Assembly (NCBI RefSeq): GCF_910578445.1
Contig: NZ_CAJTQC010000001.1
Span: 127,919-191,918, forward strand
Direction of reading: 5' to 3'
DNA: 64,000 nt
Source: an uncultured Duncaniella sp.
Lineage (GTDB): Bacteria > Bacteroidota > Bacteroidia > Bacteroidales > Muribaculaceae
Within the stretch, counting starts at the first letter, position 1. Every line of letters starts with the position of its first letter. The position numbers and the translations under genes were made by a program. The notes under the pieces were generated by a model. That model did not search any database and had not been told where the DNA came from. It was given only the letters and a program-made list of their open reading frames with translations. Below are positions 17,504 to 25,845 of this stretch, one piece after another.

Positions 17504-18940
17504 ATGAACATATCATTTCGACATATCATCCTCTCATGTATCGTCGGTATTCCTGCTTTGAGCTTAATGGCCATTACGCCTGCTGAAGTCTCCAAAGCTG
17601 TAAAGCTTGCCCGCGAAGCGCCTAAAAACAGGGTTCTAAACCGCAATGCGGGAGATGCGCTTAAAGATGCCGGAAGATTCAAAGAAGCAATCAGCTACTA
17701 TCTGAAAGCAGACAATTCGGGCAATCTCGGTGCAGCCGAAAGCTACTTTTATCTATATGAATATGATAAAGCAGACGAATATCTTGACAAATATCTCGAA
17801 AAACGGAGCAAGACCGAAGAAGCTAAAGACAAGAATTTTTCATATGGCGACGGAAGTGAGACCACAGACTGGACCGATGATCTTCGTAAGCGGATTGATC
17901 TCGGACGGTCGATGCTTGACCGTGTCGAAAAAATCGAGATTATTGACAGCATAAACGTCCCTGCCGAAAACTTCTACAAGTTTTTCAGGCTTGCAAAGAG
18001 TGCCGGACGCCTTGACGATGAGATGGCGATTGAGAAAGCCGTAAAATCCGAAACGCTCAAACAGTCAGGCATCGTAAGCCTCTGGAGTCCGGTATTTATG
18101 ACAGAGGCCGGCGACGACATGATATGGTATGGCTCGGCGGAAAACGGCAATTCAAAAATGTTTGAATCAAGCCGTCTGACCGATGGGAGCTGGGATAAAC
18201 CGACAGAGCTGTTTGATTATGCCGGAATTTTCGGTGACAATAACGGCTCATGGGTTTCTTATCCATTTCTCATGTCGGACGGTGTCACACTTTACTTTGC
18301 AGCCGACGGCGATAATTCTCTCGGAGAGCTTGATATCTTCATATCTCGTCGTGACAACGACGGATTTCTACAACCCTCCAACATAGGTATGCCCTATAAT
18401 TCCCCGTATAACGATTATCTCTATGCGATTGACGAGGAAAATAAATTGGGCTGGTGGGCCACGGACAGAAATCAGCTTAAAGACTCGGTGACAATCTATA
18501 CATTCATTCCTCAGGAGCTTCGGGTGAACTACCCGACCGACACGCCAAATCTGACAGATTACGCAAAGGTCAAATCCATAGCGATGACACAGGACGGCGA
18601 CACAGACTATGACGCTCTCAGAACTCGGATAGCATCAATTTCAAGCGATGAGAACGACAAGGGATCTCCGAATTTTGTATTTGGTCTGCCGGGTGGACGG
18701 ATAATCACTTCCATGAACCAGTTGTCAAACAATCGTGCGGCAATGGCCATGAAGGAATATCTGAACGCAAAATCTTCGTATGAAAAAATGAAAGAAGATC
18801 TTGCGAAGCTGCGTCAGGCTTACGCTCGACGAGACAAATCTGCGGCAAACAGAATCCTGTCACTCGAAAAAGAACTCGACGCAAAGAAAGCGGAACTTCT
18901 GAGGCTGAAAAATCGTGTCGTAAAGCTCGAAGAAAGATAG
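17504..18940 (+). CDS. TPR and PD40-type exported protein with C-terminal coiled coil
   Basis: The 478-residue protein has a signal peptide (about 1-22), a short helical repeat region of TPR type (about 28-105), a beta-propeller-like region (about 185-345) with PD40-style segments such as YPFLMSDGVTLYFAAD, LGELDIFISRRD, and a C-terminal coiled coil (about 420-478, RILSLEKELDAKKAELLRLK). The layout recalls Bacteroidetes OmpA/PD40 proteins but no OmpA domain is present. It is followed by floA after 27 bases and preceded by nfnB after 18 bases, so it likely shares a transcript with both. The function is unknown; a role in the envelope is inferred from the export signal. Confidence 0.78.
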   Translation: MNISFRHIILSCIVGIPALSLMAITPAEVSKAVKLAREAPKNRVLNRNAGDALKDAGRFKEAISYYLKADNSGNLGAAESYFYLYEYDKADEYLDKYLEKRSKTEEAKDKNFSYGDGSETTDWTDDLRKRIDLGRSMLDRVEKIEIIDSINVPAENFYKFFRLAKSAGRLDDEMAIEKAVKSETLKQSGIVSLWSPVFMTEAGDDMIWYGSAENGNSKMFESSRLTDGSWDKPTELFDYAGIFGDNNGSWVSYPFLMSDGVTLYFAADGDNSLGELDIFISRRDNDGFLQPSNIGMPYNSPYNDYLYAIDEENKLGWWATDRNQLKDSVTIYTFIPQELRVNYPTDTPNLTDYAKVKSIAMTQDGDTDYDALRTRIASISSDENDKGSPNFVFGLPGGRIITSMNQLSNNRAAMAMKEYLNAKSSYEKMKEDLAKLRQAYARRDKSAANRILSLEKELDAKKAELLRLKNRVVKLEER

Positions 18941-18967
18941 AAATCCTTAACCTAAAAATAAACAGAC

Positions 18968-19939
18968 ATGGAAATTACCTTAATCCTGATATTGATTGCG
19001 CTTGTAATCATTATCTGCATTTTCTTTTATTACGTGCCATTTTTCCTATGGATTTCGGCAAGAGTCAGCGGCGTACGCATCTCGCTCATGCAACTGTTTC
19101 TCATGCGCATACGAAAAGTCCCGGCATCGGTAATCGTGCGCGCGCTCATCGAGGCCCACAAAGCCGGCCTTAACGATGTGAGCCGTGATGACCTTGAAGC
19201 CCATTATCTCGCCGGAGGTAATGTCGAGAAAGTCGTCCATGCCCTCGTCTCGGCATCCAAGGCCAACATTGACCTCGGATTTAAAATGGCCACGGCTATT
19301 GACCTCGCGGGACGCGACGTGTTTCAGGCTGTTCAGATGTCTGTAAACCCGAAAGTCATTGAAACGCCCCATGTGACAGCCGTAGCGAAAGACGGCATCC
19401 AGCTAATTGCCATAGCACGTGTGACGGTGCGTGCCAACATCCGCCAACTTGTCGGCGGAGCAGGCGAAGATACCGTGCTCGCTCGTGTAGGCGAAGGTAT
19501 AGTATCGTCAATCGGATCGTCCGAGAGCCACAAGCAAGTGCTTGAGAATCCCGACAATATCTCGAAACTCGTTCTCCGCAAGGGTCTTGACTCGGGCACT
19601 GCGTTTGAAATCCTCTCAATCGACATCGCCGACATTGATATAGGCAAGAACATCGGTGCTGCCTTGCAGATCGATCAGGCGCAGGCCGACAAGAGCATCG
19701 CGCAGGCCAAAGCCGAGGAACGCAGAGCTATGGCAATCGCTCTCGAACAGGAAATGAGAGCGAAAGCACAGGAGGCACGTGCGAAAGTCATCGAAGCCGA
19801 AGCTGAACTCCCACGTGCGATGGCTCAGGCTTTCCTCTCCGGCAACCTCGGCATCATGGACTACTATCGCATGAAGAACATCGAATCAGACACCAACATG
19901 CGACAAAATATCGCCAATCCTCCTGCAACGAACAAATAA
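18968..19939 (+). CDS. floA: Flotillin-like protein FloA
   Basis: FloA scaffolds membrane microdomains. The 323-residue protein has an N-terminal membrane hairpin (about 4-30), the SPFH-type domain specific to the FloA/YqfA family (about 40-225, with VTVRANIRQLVGG and GEDTVLARVGEG) and a helical region rich in Ala, Glu and Lys (about 230-290) with AKAEERRAMAIALEQEM-type heptads. The length and ending are typical. The usual partner, an NfeD-like protein, is not adjacent. It sits between the PD40 protein and the PHP phosphatase in one plus-strand run that ends at a terminator near 20870. Confidence 0.95.
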   Translation: MEITLILILIALVIIICIFFYYVPFFLWISARVSGVRISLMQLFLMRIRKVPASVIVRALIEAHKAGLNDVSRDDLEAHYLAGGNVEKVVHALVSASKANIDLGFKMATAIDLAGRDVFQAVQMSVNPKVIETPHVTAVAKDGIQLIAIARVTVRANIRQLVGGAGEDTVLARVGEGIVSSIGSSESHKQVLENPDNISKLVLRKGLDSGTAFEILSIDIADIDIGKNIGAALQIDQAQADKSIAQAKAEERRAMAIALEQEMRAKAQEARAKVIEAEAELPRAMAQAFLSGNLGIMDYYRMKNIESDTNMRQNIANPPATNK

Positions 19940-19956
19940 AACGAATCTGTCAGAAA

Positions 19957-20799
19957 GTGAATATAAAAGATTTAGTAACCTCGACAAGAGCTTATAACCT
20001 ACATTCTCACACTCAATTCTGTGACGGGCGCGCCGATATGGCGCGCTTTGTCGATGTGGCCATATCGGCAGGCATCAGACATCTCGGATTTACACCTCAC
20101 TCGCCTATCCCGATTGATTCGCCATGCAACATGAAAAAAGAGGATGTCAAAGCATATTTCGACGAATTCAATCGTCTCAAAGGGATACATGCCGACCAAA
20201 TAAATGTATATATATCGATGGAAATCGATTATCTGGGCGACATGTGGGGTGCAAGTCATGAATACTTTAAAAACCTCCCACTCGACTACAGGCTGAGCTC
20301 AATCCATTTCATACCCTCACAAGACGGTGAACTGATTGATGTCGACGGCAGTCCGTCGGGGTTTATAGAGAAAATGCAGAAATATTTCCACAACGACATC
20401 CGTTATGTCGTGGATACATTCTACAACCGCACAACCGACATGATTGAAAAAGGTGGCTTTGATATGATAGGCCACTTTGACAAAATCGGGTTCAACGCGT
20501 CGATATATCGTCCCGGAATCGAGGATGAAGCATGGTATCGGAAGCATATCGACAATATAATCGACCTCGTCGCCGCGAGACCACTCGTTGTCGAGGTCAA
20601 CACCAAAGCATGGGACGCACCTGTCGGTAGCAATGACGAGGCCGTGAAGTCATATAATCCGCGTCTTTTCCCGTCAGCCCCCACTATCAGACGGCTTCAT
20701 GAGGCAGGTGTCACTCTGGCTGTAAACAGCGACGTACATTACCCTCAGAGAATCCTTACCGGACGTGATGCTGCATTCAGAATTATCGATGCTATCTGA
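19957..20799 (+). CDS. PHP-family phosphatase (histidinol-phosphatase-like)
   Basis: This 280-residue cytosolic protein belongs to the PHP metal-dependent hydrolases, in the HisK-like histidinol-phosphatase group. Metal ligands are visible as H16 and H18 with D23 (NLHSHTQFCDG), H47 (TPHSP), E77 region (MEIDYL), H105-type SSIHFIP, GHFD and the C-terminal NSDVHYP. The start is a GTG at 19957, only 18 bases after the floA stop. No other histidine gene is nearby, so the substrate could also be another phosphate ester. It is the last gene before the terminator. Confidence 0.8.
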   Translation: MNIKDLVTSTRAYNLHSHTQFCDGRADMARFVDVAISAGIRHLGFTPHSPIPIDSPCNMKKEDVKAYFDEFNRLKGIHADQINVYISMEIDYLGDMWGASHEYFKNLPLDYRLSSIHFIPSQDGELIDVDGSPSGFIEKMQKYFHNDIRYVVDTFYNRTTDMIEKGGFDMIGHFDKIGFNASIYRPGIEDEAWYRKHIDNIIDLVAARPLVVEVNTKAWDAPVGSNDEAVKSYNPRLFPSAPTIRRLHEAGVTLAVNSDVHYPQRILTGRDAAFRIIDAI

Positions 20800-20832
20800 C
20801 CACGCATTGCTCCAATTTTATCTTAAACGACA

Positions 20833-20874
20833 AAAGACTCCGCCATCGGAATATAAAATCCATGCGGAGTCTTT
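20833..20874 (+). terminator. Hairpin terminator after the floA operon
   Basis: AAAGACTCCGC (20833-20843) pairs with GCGGAGTCTTT (20864-20874), an 11-base stem with a 20-base loop, followed by a T-rich stretch (GTTCTTATTTTC). It lies between convergent genes and could stop transcription from both sides. Confidence 0.65.
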
Positions 20875-20906
20875 GTTCTTATTTTCGGTCCTGTCACCAA
20901 ACCCAT

Positions 20907-22653
20907 TTAATCGCCGAAAAGAGTCTTGCGGTCTCGCACAGCAGCATCTTTTACGATAGAGTCAGGTATGAATTTCCAGTTAGGAGATATGTCAGGCGAA
21001 ATCGAACCACGTTTTTCAATTTCCTTGATAAGATAGAAACGCAGATCCTTGTCGGTAGACGATATGATGCGTGACTTCAATTCGTTGTGCGGGATGCCAG
21101 CTCCTTTAGTCAGAAGGTCACCACCTCCATTACCACGATAAAGAATTGACAGCAACCTTATAAGTCTTGTCAAAATCAAAGGGAGTGCCATCAGCCATAG
21201 ACGTAATCGTGATTTTTTCACCTTGTGGCTTGGTAACATCTACGGTGTAGTTGATTCCCGAGGCCGAGTCAAAGTTATAGGATGGATTGAGAAGTTTCGC
21301 ATAGTCACCTTTTGCCGCCGTTCGCGAACCTGAGAACAGCAACAGATTGTCATCGGCCGACTTCATGACATCAGTCCATAACGAATAGCTCATCTCCAGA
21401 TAGTTTTTCAGTTCACGTCCTGTCATTTCTATAGTGTAGAGCATATTCTCGTATTTATAGAGAGTGAACATGTCGCTCATCCGCAAGTCGCCTTTCCTGA
21501 TCACAGCATCGAACGAAAGAGGAGCTGCAAGCGAGATTTCAGCCCCTGAAATCGCCAATTGCAAATCATGGAGAAGCTGCATGAAGGCCGATGGACCGAA
21601 GTAAGCATCACGAACCGAGAAATTGCCTTCGGATGTCCCGATTTTCCTATTCACAAAATCAAGAATCTCATTTCGTTCAGCATCAAACTTTGCCATGAAA
21701 GCTGAATCGGGCTCAATCTCATCAAGTGATATCAGCTGCCCGCTGACTTTTTTACCGATTACTTTGCCATTATCATCGAGAGTGAATGTCACATTTCCCT
21801 CGGCAAGATGATTTGCATTGTTTGCAGGATTGAGGATTACAGCCGGGCTGTCAACTTTTTCATTCGCCGGGGAGTTGAACAGAGTGTGATCATGCCCCAT
21901 AAATATGAAATCAAAACCGGGCACTTGCTCTGCGACAAGAAGAGATGCGTTTTCACGCCATTCACCTGTCATTTTTGAAGAGTCATGCCCCGAATGGAAC
22001 AGGCCGACAAGCAAATCAGGTTGCTCATTTTTCATTATATATGGAACCCACTTCGCGGCAGACTCAACCATATCCTCAAATTCCAGACCCTCCCACAATG
22101 TTTCAGGAAGCCACGCCGGTATGGCAGGAGTGATTAAACCAAGGACGGCAATCTTTATGCCATTCTTATCCAAAATAGCATAAGGCTGCAGATAAGGATT
22201 GCCGGTGGTCTTATCAATCACATTTGCGCCAAGAAGAGGCAAGCGGCCAAGATCCTTACGATAGCGGTCATAGACAGCATGGCCGGTCTCAACATCATGA
22301 TTCCCGATAGTCTCGGCATCGTATGCAAGATAGTTCAGCATACGGGCTGTGAGGTGAGGGACATCTGTCTTGATGAAATTATAATAATATGCAGTAGGCT
22401 GCCCCTGCAATATGTCTCCATTGTCGAGCAGTATGACCCTGTCGCGTCCCAAAGAATCACGCAATTCATTCACACGGGTGGCAACACGCGCGAGAGAGCC
22501 ATCGCCCGGTGAAAGGGTTATGAAATTATATGGGAAATAATTTCCATGTACGTCAGAAGTAACCGCTATTTTAAGCGTTAGCTCCTTGCCCAGACCTGAA
22601 GCCGGGGCAAGGAGTGATGAAGCAATAGCCATTGCCAGAAAAAACTTTTTCAA
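20907..22653 (-). pseudogene. 5'-nucleotidase/2',3'-cyclic phosphodiesterase, frameshifted
   Basis: The gene encodes an exported metallophosphoesterase that releases nucleosides from nucleotides. A signal peptide (start is a TTG at 22653, MKKFFLAMAIA) leads to the metallophosphatase domain with SDVHGN (33-38), LDNGDI, GNHD and FMGHDHT, then the C-terminal 5'-nucleotidase domain. Near the end the frame runs into a stop at 21130 after VAVNSLSW, where the family has VAVNSYRGNGGGD. The missing part, YRGNGGGDLL to RKTLFGD, is encoded in the +1 frame down to 20907. One extra base in the AAA run at 21140-21142 (TTT on the coding strand) explains it: the span is 582 codons plus one base. The first frame alone, 507 residues, would lack the substrate-binding tail. 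It may be a true mutation or an assembly error. It follows DUF3108 and tdk. Confidence 0.85.
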
Positions 22654-22702
22654 ATTCTAATATGTCTGTATTTGGTTGATAGACTTACCATGTCAATCTC
22701 TG

Positions 22703-23476
22703 TCAAGGATTAGGGCCTGTATAGATAGCCCTAACCTTTCCTACCGGGAGAGAACCTGCGACTTTAAGAGGAATCCGCTGGCCGTCAGTTGAAATCCATC
22801 CGGAAATAGGCTGAGAACTCTCAACCCCTTTGCGAGTGAAAGTGAAGTTGATATAGTAAGCCGGGAATGAACGTCCGTTTAGCGAAACACTTTGTCTTCC
22901 CTTATATGTGATTTTTAATTTTTCTTTCTTCGAGCCTGAAAAAATATTTACAACCACATTCTGACCAATCGACATGTTGTCAAAATCCAAAGTCCGGAGA
23001 TAGAAGAAGGAACTTAACATATCGACTGTCATTCCTTGGGCCTCAAGCTGTATGGTCGAAGTAGTGATTGACGCTCCGGCCGCTTTTCGTTTATATCGGA
23101 CCGCATCAGCATAAAATGTGTTTCCGTCATGCCTGAAATTCAACACATCTTTTTTATATTTTCCGTTTTCATGAGCGATATATGTATATGACACCGGATA
23201 GAAACCATCCTTTGTCATTGTCGAGTAAAGAGTGTCACGCAACATATATATCTTATTTGCCCATGGTGCATTTTCAGCAAATACAGATGCCCGGTATAAA
23301 TCACCATCGTTCCGAAGGGTCATAGTAGCATAGCCGGCCACTTTGTTAATGAACCCCCACTTGTACATGACATCATATGTCAATGTCTCATCAAGCAGAG
23401 AAACAGGTGTGGCAGCTGTGGCACAATCAGCAAACAGAAAAAGGCCTAATGCGGCGGCCAGAATTTTTGATTTCAT
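22703..23476 (-). CDS. DUF3108 family exported protein
   Basis: The 257-residue protein has a signal peptide (MKSKILAAALGLFLFADCATA) and then a beta-strand-rich domain of the DUF3108 family, seen in the segments VAGYATMTL, YPVSYTYIA and FPAYYINFTFTRKG. These proteins sit in the periplasm or at the outer membrane and have no assigned reaction; a barrel-like lipid- or wall-related role has been suggested for relatives. It starts 17 bases after the tdk stop and precedes the 5'-nucleotidase by 49 bases, so the three probably form one operon. The link to nucleotide salvage is positional only. Confidence 0.85.
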   Translation of the reverse strand: MKSKILAAALGLFLFADCATAATPVSLLDETLTYDVMYKWGFINKVAGYATMTLRNDGDLYRASVFAENAPWANKIYMLRDTLYSTMTKDGFYPVSYTYIAHENGKYKKDVLNFRHDGNTFYADAVRYKRKAAGASITTSTIQLEAQGMTVDMLSSFFYLRTLDFDNMSIGQNVVVNIFSGSKKEKLKITYKGRQSVSLNGRSFPAYYINFTFTRKGVESSQPISGWISTDGQRIPLKVAGSLPVGKVRAIYTGPNP

Positions 23477-23493
23477 AACTGTTAAAATCTAAA

Positions 23494-24132
23494 TCAGTCA
23501 CTTGATAGCTCCCGGAAAGGAAGCACAGAACGATATGACTGCTCTATACGCTTATTACGCCAGCATTTACGGCAAACAGCGATATAACGGTCATCACCAC
23601 CAATCTCGACCTGCTCTCCCTCCTCAACAAAATCACCGTGGCGGTCAATTCGAGCGTTGATTATAGTCTTTCGTCCACAGGTACATGTCGATTTTATCTC
23701 ATCAATCGTATCGGCAATCTCAAATAACCGACGCGAGCCTTCAAACAGATTGCTTTGGAAATCCGTCCGCAAACCGTAACAAATCACGTTGCTACCGAAA
23801 TCATCGACAACCCGAGACAATTGGTCGACCTGATCACGTGTCAGAAACTGAGCCTCGTCGACAAGAAACCAGTCAATCACTGCCATTGATTCCTCAAAAA
23901 GTTGCTGAGCCATATCATAGAGATCGGTATCATGGTAAATCCATTTGCATTCACGCTGAATGCCGATACGCGATTTGATGACATTTGTCAGGTCTCTTGT
24001 GTCAACGACAGGTTTGAGACAGACATATTTCATGCGACGTTCTTCGAAATTATAAGCTGTGGTCAGAAGCAAGGCCGTTTTAGCAGAGCCCATTGTGCCA
24101 TAGCGAAAGTATAACTTACCTTTTCTGTTCAT
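23494..24132 (-). CDS. tdk: Thymidine kinase (type II)
   Basis: Tdk phosphorylates thymidine with ATP in pyrimidine salvage. The 212-residue protein shows the P-loop GTMGSAKTA (12-20), DEAQF near residue 92 and the lasso region, and a zinc site made of CTCG and CRKC, as in other type II kinases. The P-loop has Ala where the common form has Gly-Lys-Ser/Thr order GxMxSGKT; here it reads MGSAKT, which is seen in this family in Firmicutes and Bacteroidetes. A 5'-nucleotidase two genes downstream would supply thymidine by dephosphorylating nucleotides. A -7 box lies about 60 bases upstream. Confidence 0.92.
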   Translation of the reverse strand: MNRKGKLYFRYGTMGSAKTALLLTTAYNFEERRMKYVCLKPVVDTRDLTNVIKSRIGIQRECKWIYHDTDLYDMAQQLFEESMAVIDWFLVDEAQFLTRDQVDQLSRVVDDFGSNVICYGLRTDFQSNLFEGSRRLFEIADTIDEIKSTCTCGRKTIINARIDRHGDFVEEGEQVEIGGDDRYIAVCRKCWRNKRIEQSYRSVLPFRELSSD

Positions 24133-24189
24133 TACTCAATAGTAATTTTATATGCCGGATGTAGACATGTTATTGATTCTTTACGCAGG

Positions 24190-24197
24190 CAAAGGTA
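24190..24197 (-). promoter_or_regulatory. -7 box upstream of tdk
   Basis: TACCTTTG on the minus strand fits TAnnTTTG. No matching TTG is at the proper distance. The start would be near 24183, about 50 bases before tdk, so the upstream lipoprotein gene (24210) has its transcript end in the same place. Confidence 0.4.
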
Positions 24198-24209
24198 AGT
24201 AAATTTTTC

Positions 24210-24830
24210 TTATTGTGCTGCTCCCTGACGAGTAAAGACACAATCCATCTTTCCGATTTCAAACTTCAACAACGGGCCTTTGACCTTTACATCGTCGAGA
24301 TGACGGAAAGAAGCATAGCGGTTCTCAAGAGCCCGCTTCATGCTTGCTCCTATCGTTGCAGCCACCGACGGACGGATTGAATCGATTTTAGGAGTATCAC
24401 TACCGGTAAGCACGTTACCTTCAACTACAAGTGTTGACGGGTCTACATCTATTGTAAGAGACTGAGGGTTGAGAGACAGGGCAATTTCATCATCGTCAAT
24501 CACTGTCCATGTCCCGGATATAGTAGACTTAGCAGTCGCTGTCAAACTGAGAGGCTCTACAAGTCCTGCATCGGCCACAACCTGTGTAGACGCAGAAATC
24601 ATCCCCACAATCACCACCGATCCACCGTGGCTACCTTTTGCAACAACCGTCCCATCCGATAAGAAATCGAATGTTTCGAGTATAGTGGCCGTAACGACTG
24701 AATTGTCAGTGAAATTTTCAGGCGTACCGGTCCAAGCGCCTTGCACTTGACTTGCAAGACGTGCGTTATCGTTACATGAAACCAATGCCAAGGCCGCAAA
24801 CAGGCATGCTGATGTAATAAATTTTTTCAT
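24210..24830 (-). CDS. Lipoprotein of unknown function
   Basis: The 206-residue protein has a lipoprotein signal with lipobox LVSC (cysteine at residue 19). The remainder is predicted beta-rich, with segments like GAWTGTPEN, LSDGTVVAKG, ISGTWTVIDDDE, and resembles the lipocalin-like calycin domain proteins that Bacteroidales export (each with a WT-type start to a beta unit). The family cannot be named with confidence. It is not clearly co-transcribed with tdk, which has a promoter box inside the gap. No metal or catalytic motif is visible. Confidence 0.7.
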   Translation of the reverse strand: MKKFITSACLFAALALVSCNDNARLASQVQGAWTGTPENFTDNSVVTATILETFDFLSDGTVVAKGSHGGSVVIVGMISASTQVVADAGLVEPLSLTATAKSTISGTWTVIDDDEIALSLNPQSLTIDVDPSTLVVEGNVLTGSDTPKIDSIRPSVAATIGASMKRALENRYASFRHLDDVKVKGPLLKFEIGKMDCVFTRQGAAQ

Positions 24831-24925
24831 TATGTCACTATTTTGTTATTTTAATTTCGATTAACTATTTTTACAAATAACGTTCAGAGATGTAAATTAG
24901 TTTCATCGCATTGAAAAAAATTTCG

Positions 24926-24933
24926 TAATTTTG
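24926..24933 (+). promoter_or_regulatory. -7 box upstream of ssb
   Basis: TAATTTTG fits TAnnTTTG. A TTG is 12 bases upstream, too near, so only the -7 is supported. Leader about 38 bases before the GTG start. Confidence 0.45.
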
Positions 24934-24977
24934 TAAATCATAAACCCTACTTCAAACCACTTTTAAATATTAACAAC

Positions 24978-25310
24978 GTGAGTGTCAATAAAGTTATACT
25001 AATCGGAAATGTCGGAAACGACCCGGAGATACGTTACATCGAAACGCGTCCGATAGCGAGTTTCAGACTGGCGACAAACGAGAGGGAAAGGACAAGACCC
25101 GACGGGACCAAAATCCCCGAACGGACAGAATGGCATTCTATAATAATGTGGGATTCAGCAGCGGAATTTGCGGAAAAATACATACGTAGAGGCTCTCGTC
25201 TTTACGTAGAGGGGAAAATACGCTATCGTATATGGGAAGACCGCAACGCCATCAAACGTAACGTCACAGAAATATATGTCGATAATTTTGAGCTGTTAGG
25301 CAGTAAATAG
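24978..25310 (+). CDS. ssb: Short single-stranded DNA-binding protein
   Basis: The 110-residue protein is an OB-fold SSB that coats single-stranded DNA, with the familiar start VNKVILIGNVGNDPEIR and the pattern TEWHSIIMW and YVEGKIRYRIW. It ends right after the fold at NFELLGSK, so the flexible linker and acidic C-terminal tip (usually DDDIPF-like) that recruits partner enzymes is absent. Housekeeping SSBs of Bacteroidales are longer, about 150 residues, so this may be a second paralog. The start is a GTG at 24978. It has a promoter box and its own convergent terminator. Confidence 0.85.
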   Translation: MSVNKVILIGNVGNDPEIRYIETRPIASFRLATNERERTRPDGTKIPERTEWHSIIMWDSAAEFAEKYIRRGSRLYVEGKIRYRIWEDRNAIKRNVTEIYVDNFELLGSK

Positions 25311-25327
25311 ATTATATCAACGAAGGC

Positions 25328-25368
25328 TAAAGGCTTAACAAGTGTAGATATTAGTCAACACGCCTTTA
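25328..25368. terminator. Hairpin between convergent ssb and small gene
   Basis: TAAAGGC (25328-25334) and GCCTTTA (25362-25368) pair, with GTGT/ACAC extending the helix across a bulge. The element lies between two genes that meet head to tail, so it could work from both sides. Confidence 0.35.
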
Positions 25369-25371
25369 CAG

Positions 25372-25656
25372 TCAATCAAACAGGGACGGGTAAGAATCTT
25401 GTTTTGTTGAAGTCTGGATGATTGCAGAACCAATCGGACGATGCTTTAGGACTATGTTGTGGTGCTGAGTCCAACCCTGAGTACTATTACGAATACGTAA
25501 TGTGACAACTCCTTTTGCATCATCAGTCTGAGCCTTGACATGGCGGAATACATCCCCTATCGAGGCCGCGCCACAGAGGCTTGTGGAAAGCAGAGTCACA
25601 CCACTGCTGAGAGCTGTGACATAGAGAAGGTCGGTTTTGTTGATTGCAGTTGCCAT
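25372..25656 (-). CDS. Small protein of unknown function
   Basis: The 94-residue protein starts MATAINKTDLLYVTALSSG and contains a stretch of beta character near the end (VVTLRIRNSTQGW, NIVLKHR). The hydrophobic part around LYVTALSSGVTLLSTSLCGAASIG is not long enough for a clear membrane helix. It has an upstream -7 box, a good ATG and codon use like its neighbours, so it looks real. I do not recognise the family. Its position between ssb and an RND pump gives no clue. Confidence 0.6.
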   Translation of the reverse strand: MATAINKTDLLYVTALSSGVTLLSTSLCGAASIGDVFRHVKAQTDDAKGVVTLRIRNSTQGWTQHHNIVLKHRPIGSAIIQTSTKQDSYPSLFD

Positions 25657-25711
25657 AACAGAGAGTTTTTTAATATTACGTCAGTCATACAGTAGCTATC
25701 TCACTGTAATG

Positions 25712-25719
25712 CAAAGATA
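25712..25719 (-). promoter_or_regulatory. -7 box upstream of the small protein gene
   Basis: TATCTTTG on the minus strand fits TAnnTTTG; the nearest TTG elements are at 14 and 27 bases, outside the usual range. Leader about 49 bases. Confidence 0.4.
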
Positions 25720-25845
25720 GCGCTGCGCCCGGGCAATAGTTATGCTCAAGTAACAAAATAAATGCTAAAACGTGGTGGTTTATGTGTAAAAACCAATGAA
25801 CTACAATTGCACCTCGGATGTTTGAATAAAAGCAACTCTAAATTT

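Noticed and set aside
21130..21150. Programmed frameshift in the 5'-nucleotidase
   Set aside because: A +1 shift would be needed at TCT-TTA. No slippery heptamer, rare-codon stop or stimulatory stem is visible, and the family is not known for recoding.
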